A DNA stretch of 64,000 nt from positions 20,462,698 through 20,526,697 of the forward strand of contig NC_044024.1 in assembly GCF_900496995.4 (NCBI RefSeq). Reading direction: 5' to 3'. This DNA comes from Aquila chrysaetos chrysaetos (taxonomy: Eukaryota; Chordata; Aves; Accipitriformes; Accipitridae). The translations under genes were made by a program, and so were the position numbers. The notes under the pieces are model-generated. The model ran no database searches. It saw nothing but the letters and a program-made list of their open reading frames with translations, and was not told the origin of the DNA. This document shows, piece by piece, positions 36,901-50,499 of this stretch (position 1 is its first letter; every line of letters begins with the position of its first letter).

Positions 36901-39900
36901 CCCAGAATGTAAGAGAGGGTATTGAACAAGCTCTTTTCTCTAAACGTGACTTTAAGAGCATTGCTTTTAAGTGTTGCAAATTTTAGAACATTAGCCCTGG
37001 TGGCTTCTTCCCTCAATTGACAAACGTACTGCGTAGAAATGAATGGCTACATGGTAGTTTTAAGGGGAAACTAGTGGGATATTTTTTAACCAAACAAAAG
37101 TTTAACCTTCCTGTGTATGTTCTGTTCCCCAAAATGCTGTTCAGATTTGAAATGTTAAGTACCAAAGTTTAACGGAGAAGTTCTAAATCTCTCTCTGTAA
37201 TACTGTCTCTTCCTATGTATAGCAGAATGATTGGTATAATTATTTTATCCTGTGGGTTTTTTTATATCCTGTAGTTTCAGGTTGTGAACTTAATACTGTA
37301 AAAATTATTCTTGACTCATGTGGTTGAGATAAAGCTTGTGGATTGATTCAAAATAACAGTGGGTCTGATGGATGTATGTATGTCTTCGTGGATTTTCAGA
37401 TAGACATTTTTCAAATGTCTTAAATGGAGAAGTTTTTTGTTTGCATCTACATGATCCCCCTTGCTTATGCTATGACCCATGGAGAAGTTCAGATGGGAAC
37501 CAGGGCACCACCTTGACCAAATTTCAGTGAAGCTAGTCTGCAGCACGCTTCAAAGCTTCAGAGTAGCTGCTTCCCATATACTTCTTGATGGCAAAAGGAT
37601 GTTACATGCAACATTTAAGATTAATACCATCACATAAATTCTCGCTTGTCAGTAGGTCCCCTGTGAGCCATTGGCCAAGTTTTGCAACCACGCACCGGCT
37701 TACTGAGGTGCAATAGTGTCTAAGGACTACAGTCATTGGCAGGCACGTTAGTCATTCTGGACTGGTATTATGCTCCTGTTTTGTTAGCAGAAAGGTATCT
37801 TTACCAGAGGGTATGTCTATTTGCTTTTACCTCAAGTATATCCCTCATATGTGCCTTTGTGTGCATCTGTGTGTATGCTTGCTTGTGCCTAAAATCCACT
37901 ATATTTATTCAAGAACAGTACCCAGTTTTTCAAATATGTATAGGAATTGAGCATTAACCAATGTTGCTGCTTAGAAGATAAGACGTGTCTGTTTTCTGGG
38001 TTAGAATTTGTAAAAAGAGGGTTTTGCTCACTAAAAGTGTCTTTAGGGGCAGTGTTTCTAGGCTATTCTAAGAAGAGATTGATAGAGGTGATATAGTCAA
38101 GAGAGAAAAGCAGGCTCTTCTGGAGAATGATTCAGAATAGGATACTCATGTGCTTTTCAATTGTTATTTGTATGCTCAGTCCTGAAAATTCCTGTTTTTT
38201 CACCAGTTGCTGTTGGAATATTAAATATCACAAGCAGTATGGATTTCAATTAGAAATCCAGAGGAAGAGAGAAAATAAATATTCTTTCAAATACTCACTG
38301 AGGCTTGGGCAAGAAAACTCATGATTTTGAAGGCAAAAATGAGACCTTGAGAAATTCTTGCTGTGGATGAAAACTGGCAACCTTGTGGCTGATAGTTCTC
38401 ATGAGTAGTCTGTTTTCCTCACATTAGCTAATTGTTTTTTGATTTATTCAATAGACATTAGCTGTTATCTCTTTTGATTTGGAACTGAATTGGATAAGCA
38501 TGTTTTCAGAGATGAAGAGCATACATTTTCATATATTCTCCCTGGTCTGGTGATAAAAATGATGCACATTAGAGTATAATAATGAAAAACTAATAATCAA
38601 ATGCAGTTTTTTCTTTTAGTTTTAATAATTCATAATATGGTCTCTGACTTAGGAATTTATGCACGTAAGATGGCCCTGCAAGCTAGGTCTCTGAGGAGAT
38701 AATATGTCTGAAGAAGCATGGTTTATGTATCATAAAAATTTAAGCGGCTGTTCTATATATTGGTATTTGACAGGGAATGAACTGAAAGCAAGAGTGCACC
38801 TAATTTTTTAGAGATATGGATGGATTAGTCTGACTTGTTATTTTTTATTAATATTATACAGTAATGCTTAGTCATACCTTAGATGCAGTTGCTGGAATAA
38901 AGGTAGATTATGCCCTAGAGGTAAGAATCACCTTTATTCCCTTGGTGCCTGTGCAATTAAAACCACATTGGAGGGATCATACTGCTTTAATTCATTGGTA
39001 TAATCTCTGGACAAGGCCTTTCTCTAAGTTAATGAACAAGCAGGCCTTATCTCATACTGGCCAAGATTGTGTACCATTTTACTGTGGTAACTAAAACATA
39101 TCCCTTTCAATTGTATTCATTTTTTGACTCTTACTCTGTTTCAGTAACTACATTTTCAGCCATCATTCCTTGTGAAACTGAAAAAGAGAAAACAATTTTC
39201 CTTTTCTCTAAGTAAAATGCAACTCCAAACCAGCAATTTTTACTGATGCATATTTGAATTACAGAGTAAAAACAAGTTTTGAGGAAGAGCTCCAAAACCA
39301 CACCTGCCCCCTCAGTGAAGGATCCCAGACTGGACAGGACTTACTTGTGGATAAATCCATAGGTCTTAGGAGAACAGTCACTTCTGTCCCACGGACAGGC
39401 AATCCTGCATGACCAGGTTTTGTGAAATTTTGATCGTATAGCAGCCTTTGAGAGTTTGCAAGTATCAGACTGAAAACACAGAGCTGTCTCTCTCCCAAGT
39501 CCAAACACTTAAAGGAATGTGAGTCAGTGATGAATAAGGAGATGAATAAAAAGTATAGCAGCAAGCGGTTTCCTTTTCTTTCCTTAGATAACAACCGGAT
39601 CAGCACCTATACCATATAGTCCCTCTCTATTTGCACAAAGGTCTTTTTCATATTGCAGTAATTAAAACTGACATTAAGGAGTGAGTATAACTGGCAGTTT
39701 GGAAGACTTCTGACGTGCTACAGCAATAGCAAAAGTCTGTGTGAAAGTGAGAATCTGTCCCTTACCTCTTCCCTGTGGATTTTTTAATATTGAATACATA
39801 GTTGGTTTTGAGACTGCGTATCTTTTTGGGTTGGTATTTGTTTGGGGGCAGAAAAGTTCTTAGAAATTTCTGATGCTTTAACTAACTAAATTCAGTGTAA

Positions 39901-42900
39901 GTGTTGCTAGTATTGATTTTTTTGACTATTGAAAGTAATTTTGAAGACTTTCTCCAAGTCATGTTTTCAAATTTCAAAAGCTTATTGTTGCTCTTGCTTC
40001 AAGTCTTGCCTCTTTATTGCAGATTATCAAATTGTATATGAAATCTCCTGTCCAGTGTTTATTCACAGACTGGCTTTGGACCAAAAATGACCCCTTTATT
40101 TGCTCGTGACACACCTTGCGTATGCGAGAACAGTGTATTATTTTCCTAAAGAACAGCTGCATTTTAATTGCACATTCTGGGAATAACCATCAACTGATGA
40201 AATACAGTGTGCTCAGCCTTCAGTAAATGAATGCAATCACCACTCTTTTGTCACAGAAAACCGAATTTTCTTGTATCTCTTTTGTCTGGAATGGTTGCAG
40301 CAGCATTCCTCAAAAGAAGATTTCTGGAGGGAGCTAGGTCTGTAAACCAGCTAACCCAACAGCAATTACATTCCTATTCTTAGCTATTATGAAAATAACC
40401 TGGGCAAAGCTGAATTAACACGGCCCTGTAGTCAGGGCATTTTTAAATGCAAAGTGAAACCTGCAGAAATATGAAATACACACAACTGAATGATAAGCAT
40501 TTTATAAAAAGAAGTTCCATATTTCAGAAAACAGATTTTCTTTTCTCTGGCCTTGAACTGGCACGGAAAGTAATTCTAAATCTGTAGGACAGGCAGAAAC
40601 AGCTAATAATTTTTTAATTAGTTTTAGTATTTTTCTCCTAAAACCTCAGCTGCTAGAATAATTTGATTCTGCAAGCATCTTAGTTTTCAAAATAAGCTCT
40701 TGAGCCCCTTGTGAGAAAAGCTTGGAAACACAAACCTCAAAAACGTAAAATCTATTTAAAAAAAGCCCAAGGTCGATTAAAAAGGGTATTTTGATTTGGC
40801 TTATTCTTTAGGGAAGGAGAAGTTGATTTATTTTTTAAAAGCTTGAGACAGACAGTCCTTAATATCTCTCACACTTTATTACTGCTTAATTATGTCCCTT
40901 CTGAAATGGTAAGAGACACTCAAACTGTAGCAGAACGTAACCAGTTCCTACCAAAACCTGTTGGCTCCACAAAAAATCTCTTCATATGTTGCCACCAGTA
41001 GTTGCTTTACCAAAACAGGGCTGACTCACAGAGCTGAGACACCTTCTTGCAGCTGCTGAATACAAAGGCATATATCCCCATAACACTGCTACTTCTTATG
41101 GGATTCTTCCAGCGCACTTAGTGCCAAGAGCAAAATAAGAGCTCTTTCCCTGTAGCCTTTAATTGAGCAAGCTGTCTTTGATTCAAGAGTTAGTTTTGCC
41201 TGAGCAATGGGTGCAGAACTAGGCCATACAAATAGTTTCAGTATAGATCAAAAGATGGTATGTAGATATTAACAACTAACGTTATTGATATTAATGAAGA
41301 GACATACTGTGCTTACCATCTGCAGATGTTGGAGTGGGTGGATAAGATTTGGGTTTTAGGGAATTGGAAACAACCTGGTTTTTTTTTCCATTTGGTTAAT
41401 TATGAAATGATTCTTAAAACAGATAACAGTGACTAATTTGGCCAATGAATTTAATGGGATGAAAGGCAAGTACAGAAACAAAGCAAACAAAGAAAGGAGA
41501 AAAAAAAAACAACACAGAGCTTTAGCTTATATTTAATGATGTGTAATTGCTGTTGGTACCAGAAGGCAACTTTTTTCCATAAGTAGTAACGTCATTTTTC
41601 AGTTTTAGATATTCAAATTTCAATCAGCATTTGAACACATGATAAATATCAATGGCAGAGGTTGTTGTTTCTCACTCGTACAAGGTTTAGCATACTTATG
41701 TATCCTCTGTCAGCCAATAAATCTACGGTTCAAAGGAAGAAATGTATGTATGGGTGTCGTTACCTATCTTATTATATAACAAATTATTTAATATTTTCCG
41801 TTCATAGGCTGTTACATTTTAAGTTTTTAATACAGAAAACAAATCTTCATGTTGTATTTTGTTTGGGGGGATGCATAGTTTTTGCTAGTGTTTCTTTCTG
41901 CCTGCTGCTGTGACAAAAATCTTCAATACCTTTTTTACGTGCTAACTGTGGCAGTGTTGCTTTCCTGACATTTTGCCTGCAATAAAGAATGAAGCAGTCC
42001 CCATTCCAAGGAACACGCCTGTCAGCCTTGACTGCTGCTAGAGCAAGAGTCTGATTCTAAAGGGAAAGCTCACTGAATTTTTGTGGCGTTATAGATCACG
42101 TACCACCAAACGTAGAAGACAGCAGATTTGTTTAAACACAGAGTAAAGAAGAATCATAGCTAATTTGTGGCGGTTTCTGGCACACAGGGCCAATTTATTG
42201 TTATGGCCCTTTAAGAGAGAATTTTTGTGAACACAGTCCAGTTGTCTTCTTTCTCCGTGATTCCTCTTCCAGCATCAATCCCTCATCTTTTCTGGACAAC
42301 TTCTTTTCGGCCCCTTTGTCTTTCCTTAGCTTAGTTATCCGTTGTTTTCTTTTTCTTCCTTCCTAGATCTCATTGTGACCATGCATCCTTGGGTAGGAAG
42401 GACACCACTCGTTGAATCCGAGTATCGCCTTGCTGTGTCCTGCAGAGAACCTCTAAGTTGTAGGAAAGAACCAATGCTGTGGGACCAGGGTAGCATGTCG
42501 TGTCATGGTTCTGCAAGGAACCCTCCATCTTCCAGAAATGCCAGTACAGCATAGTTCAGTTGAACTTGAGCTAGGTTTTTCTTGTTCAATGAAGCATCTG
42601 GGACACTTGGGTGTACGTGGGACACCTGTTTTCACCTCTCCAGCCCCACGTTGTATCCAGGGCTTTTCTCTCCCCGTGTACAAAGGTGAATTACTACAGT
42701 ACTTGCCATGGTCCAAGTATACGGGTTGTTTATTCAGGAGCGGGCACTAACAGACTCTGCAGAGGAACAGGCCTGGACAGAGGAGCAAACACAGCACGGC
42801 CAACGCTGTAACTACTGCTAGCAGTGTGACTCGCAGGAAAAAGCTGCTCTGTTCATGTTCTGGGACAGCTGAGAGACCTAGGCTAAGAACACGGGCCGAA

Positions 42901-42960
42901 CCAGCCCCAAACCAGGCGGAGCACACAGGAGCTCTTTCCTTCTCGGCTGCGCAGCACAAA

Positions 42961-43040
42961 GGAGATGTCACAAAGACAAGTGACTTGCTTGAGGCTCCAC
43001 AGAAAATCAGTGGCGGCATTCAGCACTGGATCTCCTGAGG
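42961..43040 (-). repeat. Decayed MIR-type SINE
   Basis: The stretch caaagacaagtgacttgctt, gaggctccacagaaaatcag, tggcggcattcagcactgga parallels the reverse MIR core (agaggttaagtgacttgccc, aaggtcacacagctagtaag, tggcagagccgggatt). It is diverged and truncated. Confidence 0.55.
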
Positions 43041-46000
43041 CAAATGAGGGCTTATGTTTCGAACCACAGTGCTGCTCCGTAGGCCTTCTATCAGCTCATT
43101 ACATAATGTTAGTCTTATTAACAATGACCGTTTTTATCTAACCAGAGCCAATGAACCTTAGACTGCTTCGGGGAGGAGGGATGCATTACATGATAATTAC
43201 AGGATGCTAGAGCTGTCCAAGAACATTTTAAGTTGAATGTATTTGATATTATGCAGATATAAAAAGACTGCAGGTGGCTGCTCTCTCAGCTTCACCTTTT
43301 GACTTTTGGACTGTGCCTCTACAGAGGATTTTCAAACACTTCTATGCGGGGACAACAGACAATGGAAGGCTGCCCAGATACAACTTGTGTCCTACTGGGA
43401 GGAGAAGAAATGACCACGTTCCTGTTCAGCTTCTCTGTGCATGAGTATTTCATTTTGGCCAACAGACATAGAAAAGAAATAAACAAAAGAATTGCACTTT
43501 CAGTAAAAGCTCCTACTTACATAGCTTGTTAGAACAAAGGGCTTCAAGCAATCTCAGTAATAAGCAATAAGCTACTGATTGACTGTAGAAAAAAAAATTA
43601 AAATTGTGGAAATATCTTCCACATATATAGAAGGATTTTTAGTTGACCTACCTAAAAACACGCATATTATCCATTAGGTTTTGTTTTATTTTCTTTTAAT
43701 ACTGCTAGAGGGGTGGGACCGAGAAAAACTGTTTTGCATTGCCTTTTATTAAGTGATGAATCTCATCAATTGTGTATGCTTTTATCATACTTTATTGTAG
43801 GGATAATTTTAAGTTTTATATGAAAACTTCTGCTATTATACTAATCCAGTCTAGACATTGATTTCAGTGGGCATTGGAACTTTCTTAAATATATTCCCGA
43901 AAGGTTTCTTTCATCACTAGTAAACTTGGACAGCAGACAAATTAAATGGATGAAAAATATGTATTTAGATCATGGCATGTATGAAAGGGATCTCAGTGCA
44001 ATAGCCTGTCACCAAGATATTTGCTTTTGAAGTAGTTATTTATTTAGAAAATCCTTAACTCGCTGTAAAATGTATTATTAGTGAGAAGCTTCAAAGCAAA
44101 ACTTTCTTCCTTCCCACTTTTGATTATTTGATAAAGAAAGGATTCTTAACATAATCATATGGTTAAACTGATTATGTAAAATAGCTTTTTAGCAATTAAT
44201 ATTTGAGTGAAAGCCTGCTCTGAAGTGAAACCATAATGGATCTTTGTTACACTATCAGATTTCATAAAGAGGCTGTTTAGCTAAGCTTTTTCTGTACAAA
44301 CAAAACAATAAAAAACAAGTGTGAAAAACTCATCATTTTAGGACTTTTCCGCTGTGGAATCTCAGTCTCTTTGCTGATAGTGGGGCAGATTTCTCTGTAA
44401 TTCCAAATCTTTTATCTTGGAATATTTTAACATAATCAGTGCTTTTTCACTGTGATCATAAGGTTTCATTAATTTTTTTAAAGCTGTTAAAAGAGAGAGT
44501 GGTACTTTGGCATGGATTCGCAACAAGCTTTGATGAGTTCCAGAAAAGTGACTGTTATACAAATACAAGGAATGAAAAGAACTTGTTATCTTTAACAAGA
44601 GCTTGATTGGATGTAATAAAAGTTCCTTGTTAATTTACTGAAGTTAGCAGCTATGCTGGTAATGAATTTATAATCAACAACATTTGATCTTCTGCGGAAG
44701 CTTTTGCCCCTTTCTCCCCCCAAAAATGTTTCTGGAGAGAGTCCAGATAATTTCCTTTAATAGGGATTAAAACTTTAAAGGAGTGTTGCTTTATAGTGAC
44801 CCTTTTTGGCAGTTTATCAGAACACTTATGCAGCTGGTAAATGTAACTACAAAATTCTGTGGAGGGATGACTATTTTTCCTTAAACAATCTCTCTTCTCC
44901 CCTCCCTGCCATGGGCAGCACATTGTTTACAGCAACACTGACAAAATAAAGAATCACAAAAATGAGTTACGTGAACAGGAAAGCTTTGATTCTATGGGAA
45001 TAGCTCCAAAAATTTCTTTTGTGTAATGCATGTTAAATGAAGTCATTATCCTAGAACTTTGAAATAATTCTACCCAAATAGACATAACTTGGGTTTTTTA
45101 AAGTAATTATGTTACATTTAGAGTTCTGAGAAATTGTCTGTTTTGAAAGGGAATTAGGACTGACATTCACATGCGTACTCACACAAAGGCTGTTGAAGTG
45201 TTGTGCTGCATTTGTAGAGAAGTTTTCCTGTTGACTCATTTTGATTTTACAGTCCTTTTTACAAACTGGTATTGTTGGAATTCAGTGTTTTAGTGGGGAG
45301 GAGGTTGTACATCTGTTGTTGTTTTGTTAATTTTTTAAAAGTCTCTCAATCACCTCTATATTCCCTTAAGTTCCAACCCCTGCCAAGTACTATCCTGGTC
45401 TACGGGGGTGAACACCAATAGCATAGCGACAGATGGACAGGGTAGACAGACGGCCCATATAATCCATCCTATGCTGGTTTTATAAGTCTATAAAAATGCA
45501 ATAAAGAAAAGGGTCTCATTAGGTAGAGGCAGGGGGCTGATTGATTTGCAGGCCACACTCAGTTTATAGCTGCCTTCTGTGTGAAAGTCCACCTTACAGT
45601 GTGAGTTTACCCTGTTTGCCATGGCTTGTTTAGTTAGACTTAATTTACTTCTGGTAATGTTGAGCATTATTCATGTTTTTGTGGTGACTTTTACCCCAAT
45701 TTGGCACCTAAGTATGGACTTACTCTCATTTTACTCTGTAGAAATAAAACCGTTAAGCCACAGGTCAGGAGAAAAGCTGAGTGAAATGCTCCTACCAAGT
45801 GTGGGTTGTCTGAGAAGGCAGGAGCTGTTTAATTGAAAGGGAAACTTAATACTGTCAAAGCTCTCATTTCAACTTGCGTGTATTTTTCTGCATTGCAACA
45901 AACACCACCTCCAAATATTGAAAGGGCTAAAGGAAAAATACTTTGTGCATCCTCAGTCTCACTGATTCTCAAAACAATCCATTTTGTCTTTTGCTGTGGG

Positions 46001-46295
46001 AGCCTTTCTAGGGAAGAGGTTTTTTCCTGCAGAAGAAATAAGAGCACGTGATTTTGAAATGATAAAAAAGGCCGTGGGACTGAGAGAGCTGGCTGCGTTA
46101 GTGACGCGGCTTTCTTCAGATAAGGCCCATCATTCTCAGCGTTGCCAAACACTGCTGCAGGTGGATTCAGGGTGAGAGGGAAGCGTGGCTGGCCCCTGCA
46201 CCGCAGAGCACAGGAGAGGCGTTAGCACCGAGCAATGGGCAATCCGCTCTGGTTCCTAGTCACGCTCGTGGAGCAGGCCGTTCTTGACATGTGGG

Positions 46296-46400
46296 GAGCA
46301 AGGGCCAGTTCTTGACTCGGCTCCTGACCTTGGGCAAACTGGATTATCTCCCTGAGCCTCAGTTTCCCAATCTGCAAAATGAGACCAAGGACCATTGCTG
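46296..46400 (+). repeat. Decayed MIR-type SINE
   Basis: This is the clearest MIR in the window. The string tcctgaccttgggcaaactg, then ctccctgagcctcagtttcc, then caatctgcaaaatgagacc follows the MIR consensus order (tgtgaccttgggcaagttac, ctctctgtgcctcagtttcc, tcatctgtaaaatggg) in the forward direction. It is an ancient amniote retroposon with no coding content. Confidence 0.8.
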
Positions 46401-47187
46401 TCAAGAGGTTAAAAGTATCTCTGTTTCAGATAAATATGGAAGAAGTTTTTATCTTAGATAAGACTGGTAAAGCAGAATGTGTTGCCCATAGACAATGCAT
46501 TTTTTGGGAACCCCACCTAAAAAAATGATGAAAAATTCCTGCAGGTGAACTGTTGATCCAGTCTTACGGAACTGTGGATATTTTTATTCATGTACTTGTT
46601 TAATATTTCCTTGAATCCAATCAAGCTTCTCCTTTGTCTATGAGTTCTAGCGATTCTTGTTCTGCATTAAATATTTTCCATTATCAATTTTGAAGTTGTT
46701 GCCTCTAAGTTTTATTGGATATTACTCATTCTTAATAAGAATAGCAGTTCATAAACATTCGTAATAATTTGAAGAAAGGACGAGTCTTAAATTAAGAATG
46801 CTTTTTAAGTCCAGTTGGTGGAAATTGTTTCAAAGTGTTCAGGATAATTAATGTTCCAAAAAAATTTCAACCTTAAGAGGGCTGTCATTTGGATAGTTGA
46901 AAGTTCTCACTGTTTACATTCATGACATTTTAATTCATTTTTTTCTTTCTTACTGGATATCTAAAAGCTTCTCTTTAACCTTAAGAGAATAAAATGAGAA
47001 AATTGGCAAACTTAAAAATAAATAACTGTGTTCCAGCCAATAATGCTTTGCTAAATTGTATCATCATGCCAGAAAAGATCTGAGTCTTGAGTTCAGAGAA
47101 TTTCAGTTACCATTACAAAACCTTCCACTGTGTTTAAAGTGTTTAAAGTCCATTGGGAAAAATCTGTCTGGGTATTTAGCTCAATCT

Positions 47188-47256
47188 CTATTATTTTTAT
47201 TATTATCATCATTATCATCATCATCATCAATCTCTATTATTATTGTTGTTGTTTTC
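47188..47256. repeat. Trinucleotide microsatellite (ATT/ATC/GTT type)
   Basis: Interrupted runs of tat/att, atc/atcatc and gtt units are followed by a pyrimidine run ending in eight C residues. The phrase tcaatctctattat flanks and re-enters the array at 47,181 and 47,227, showing that a 46-bp block was duplicated. ORFs coding isoleucine or serine runs here are artefacts. Confidence 0.85.
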
Positions 47257-47379
47257 TTCCTCCCCCCCACTTCCTTTTTATTCAAAGAAACAAACAAACA
47301 AGTAACCCCCATGTGATGCAGTTAACCATACAACTCATCCCTACCCTTTGATACTACATATTACCCCCACGGAGTTGAT

Positions 47380-47475
47380 TCTTCAAAGCCATTGACTGGG
47401 TTTGAGGAGCCAGTTTCTGTTAATTTTAATGGGGATTAGACATCCATCCCCTAAGGCAGCTTTGAAAAATCTCCA
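47380..47475. repeat. Fragment of ancient amniote repeat
   Basis: The phrases attcttcaaagccattgact, ttttaatggggattagacat and ctttgaaaaatctcc resemble a degraded repeat with a cattgacttcaatgggagttaggc then cctttgaaaatctgg order. It is diverged and the family name was not determined. Confidence 0.4.
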
Positions 47476-49967
47476 CCAGATTCTTTATGGCTCTTCTTGG
47501 AGGCAACAAAATGTTTACCCAGTTATGTAGCTGCATTTCCCCAAACACTGCTAACATAAAGTTGCTTCCTCAAGTTGAAAGAGTCCCATTTTTCTGTTCA
47601 GCCAAATTTTCTATTTCATTTCTATTGAGTCCTCTGTATGACACAGTTTCAAAGGGGAATGACAGTTTTGGAAAGGAACTAGTAGATCATCCTTTTTGCA
47701 TGCAAGGAAAATGAGACCTTGCTTTTTGACATGCACCCTGTAACAGTTTATATCCTGTTCTCCTTTTCTGGGCATTACATTGACAGCCTTCTTCAGAAAA
47801 CTGATTTCTTTCCATCCTGCTCTGAATGATGTATTTGAAACGTGCTTCACCTTAAATATGCAGACTTTCAAAACAAAATTACTGAACCAGACAAGGGGGA
47901 GGGAACAAGAGAATTGCCTATTCCAACAGAACTAAAAAGCAGCGAACTCAAGTACCTTTTCCATTCATTGATACACATACCCCAGATGTAGACTGAATTC
48001 CCTTTCTCATGCATTGCTAGCCTTCCATCTCAATAGACTCTGGGAAATAGTAAGAGCAAACCTCAACTCTTATGTTAGGCCATCTTCCTTAGAGGTATCT
48101 GCAAACATTTCCTTTGAAAAAAGTAAGAAGATTGCCATGTATATAAACAGAAGTATCCTTAGTTATAGCAACATGGACGGCTGCTGAATTGCGTTTAAAT
48201 TGTCCTTGTTTAATTTATGTTCTGTGCTGTCTTCCTTGTATATATCCCTTAGTTATTTTTTTGTCAGTTGTGTTTCTTTAAATGTATTATAAATCTGTAT
48301 TTCCCTCATAAACCAGTCTGGAAAAGGGCATCTGTACTGGAAACTGGTTTTAGTGACTTGACACTTTGGCTCTTTTATGTTGTGAAACGAGTTTTAATTT
48401 TCTTAACATAGGCCAGGCATGGTACATAAACCTCTTCCCCCCCAGGGAGGCTTTTATGTTTGATTCCTTTAGTGGCAAAGCTTTTGAATTTCTCCCCTTG
48501 ATTGACTTGATTATGATCTTCCCAGTATATATCCTTCATGTTGATGAATTCCTGGTAGGGATCCTCAAAGGAGTTTACAAGCCTCAATGCTAGATGAAAC
48601 AGAAGAATTAAGTTATCCCTGCAAAAGCTGCTACTAGTGAAAATGGGAAGTTGAATATTAGTGCTGCAGATTTATTTATTCTTTGGGTGTCTAATTCGAG
48701 ACACTGGGGAAAGATTCATTTTTAGAGGCTAGATGCTCTGAGGTTCCTGCCAGGTGACTCTGAATCTGCACAAATTCAGAACCCAGTTTGGAAATGTATG
48801 TCAAAATGCCTGTAAACGTTGTTCTGGCTTACTCTGCTCTTGTACTTTGTTAATGCTGAGGTGGAGTAGGTCTAACCATCCTTGATGAAGGTCTACTCAC
48901 TTAGCAGAAAATTGCTGGTAGAATCTCACTGCTGCAGGGAGCAGCTAATCCAACAGTCCATAAGAGAACTAAGCAGCGTGTAGCTACCATGGGGACATGT
49001 TACAGCCCTGAATACCCATTTTGCTAAAAAGGATGCTGTTTGAAGTATATACGTGGCAGGCAATGCTTCTGTCTTCTGTTACTTAACATGTTGCATCCAA
49101 AAAGCCTAGATTTTGCATTGGGAAATGTGTTCAAATCTTCAGAATATGGTTGGCTTCCTTAATAATTGGCTCCTGTGGGTCGTTGCTGCCCAGCTTCCAT
49201 TTGGCTGTAAGCACTACGCACAAGAAGGCAGCTCAAGTCATCTTGAACCTCACTTTGTTCACTGGTGTGGACTCGGCCACACAGCACCAACACAATTGTC
49301 CTACTCAGAGTCTTTTTCAGGTGAAAGGCAGATTACCTGAGCATGGAAAATGCTGTTAGAACTGACCACAATGACATAAGGGCGATAAATAATATACAGG
49401 GACTATGTACAATATCTATCCATTTACTTACACATTTGTTCGTTATAGGTGTGGCCAGGGGTACTCTGAGATGCTGCTCCTAGAGCTGAGACAACTCTGG
49501 AATATACATGCCAAGAAACAAAACCAGGGCAAGATATTTTGACCCTAATATAGTTTTCATTGTTGGATTTCTAGTGTAAATAAAGATTCACAATTTTTTA
49601 TATTCGGGGAAGAGAATCTTTATTGACTCTGTCTAACAGTTAGTAAGCCATCCTCATCAAAGGGTGAGTAATTTTTGGTACTCGGCTTTACAGTCTTTAT
49701 GGATATATAGCTTTTTGAAAATTAGCAAGTTTGTAACTGATTCAAGTTGGATGTCACAAGTAATCTAGCAGGGACCTAAGAAAATTTGGCAGATACGTAG
49801 TGATAAGTCTGGGGGCTGCATCTTTAGCTGTAAGATGCCAGCTTTGCACAGGAAGGGGCTGAGAAGCATTTCCAGTAGGAGACTGGAGATAAACAGACCT
49901 GCTTCTTCCTGTTTTGTGCTTTCACAACCATTCCTTGTTTTTGCTTCATGTAAAATAAATAGAGAGC

Positions 49968-50499
49968 TGGTGGAATGGGGAAGAGAATTGGAAGTATAAA
50001 AGTGAGAAAACTCGTGGGTTGAGATAAAAACAGTTTTAATAATAATAGCAACAACAACAATAAATAATTGTAAGGAAAAGGCAAAAAAATATAACACAGC
50101 GGAAAAATAAAACCGAAGAAAGAAAAGTGATGCAAATGAAAACAATTGCCTACCACCAACCGACCGATGCCCAGCCAGTCCCCGAGCAGCAGCCCCCCCC
50201 CCCGCCAACCTTCCCCCCAGTTTTATTGCTGAGCATGACATGATATGGTCTGGAATATCCCTTGGGTCAATTGGGGTCAGCTGTCCCGGCTGTGTCCCCC
50301 CCAACTTCTTGTGCCCCCCCAGCCTCCTCGCTGGTGGGGTGGGGTGAGGAGCAGAAAAGGCCTTGGCTCTGCGTAAGCACTGCTCAGCAACAACTACAAC
50401 ATCCCTGTGTTATCAACACTGTTTTCAGCACAAAAGAAACATAGCCCCATACCAGCTACTGTGAAGAAAATTAACTCCACCCCAGCCAAACCCAGCACA
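49968..50499 (-). mobile_element. Solo LTR of an avian endogenous retrovirus, 3' end truncated
   Basis: Read on the minus strand, the element starts TGTGCTGGGTTTGGCTGG at 50,499. It continues through a ggagttaattttcttcacag phrase, a cagtgttgataacacaggga phrase and a cagcaataaaactgggggg phrase that carries the polyadenylation signal, and then atctcaacccacgagttttc. I recognise this sequence from many bird genomes as an ERV LTR. Similarity fades after about ttctcttccccattccacc near 49,968, so the last 60 or so bases, including the CA end, appear lost. No gag, pol or env sequence adjoins it. Poly-C (50,193-50,203) and other C runs have expanded inside it. Confidence 0.85.
50222..50227 (-). terminator. 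AATAAA signal within the solo LTR
   Basis: On the minus strand the sequence gctgagcaataaaactgg (read from the complementary strand) contains AATAAA. Position and context match the usual R-region polyadenylation signal of this LTR type. It could still end transcripts crossing the locus in the minus direction. Confidence 0.6.

Larger units (their letters stand above)
34244..49967. other. Non-coding region, no gene recognised
   Basis: ORFs in this stretch are short and lack domains. The GC-moderate part at 42.2-43.0 kb and the ORF-dense part at 35.0-35.4 kb showed no defensible exon. Items called separately are decayed MIRs at 42.96 and 46.30 kb, a microsatellite at 47.19 kb and an ancient repeat fragment at 47.38 kb. 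Parts of 40.38-40.65 kb and 43.08-43.18 kb have the AT-rich, low-complexity-free look of conserved non-coding elements, but this cannot be judged without alignment. Confidence 0.5.

Noticed and set aside
48375-48587. Minus-strand ORF of 70 codons
   Set aside because: The peptide looks plausible but lacks splice sites in frame and has no recognised family.
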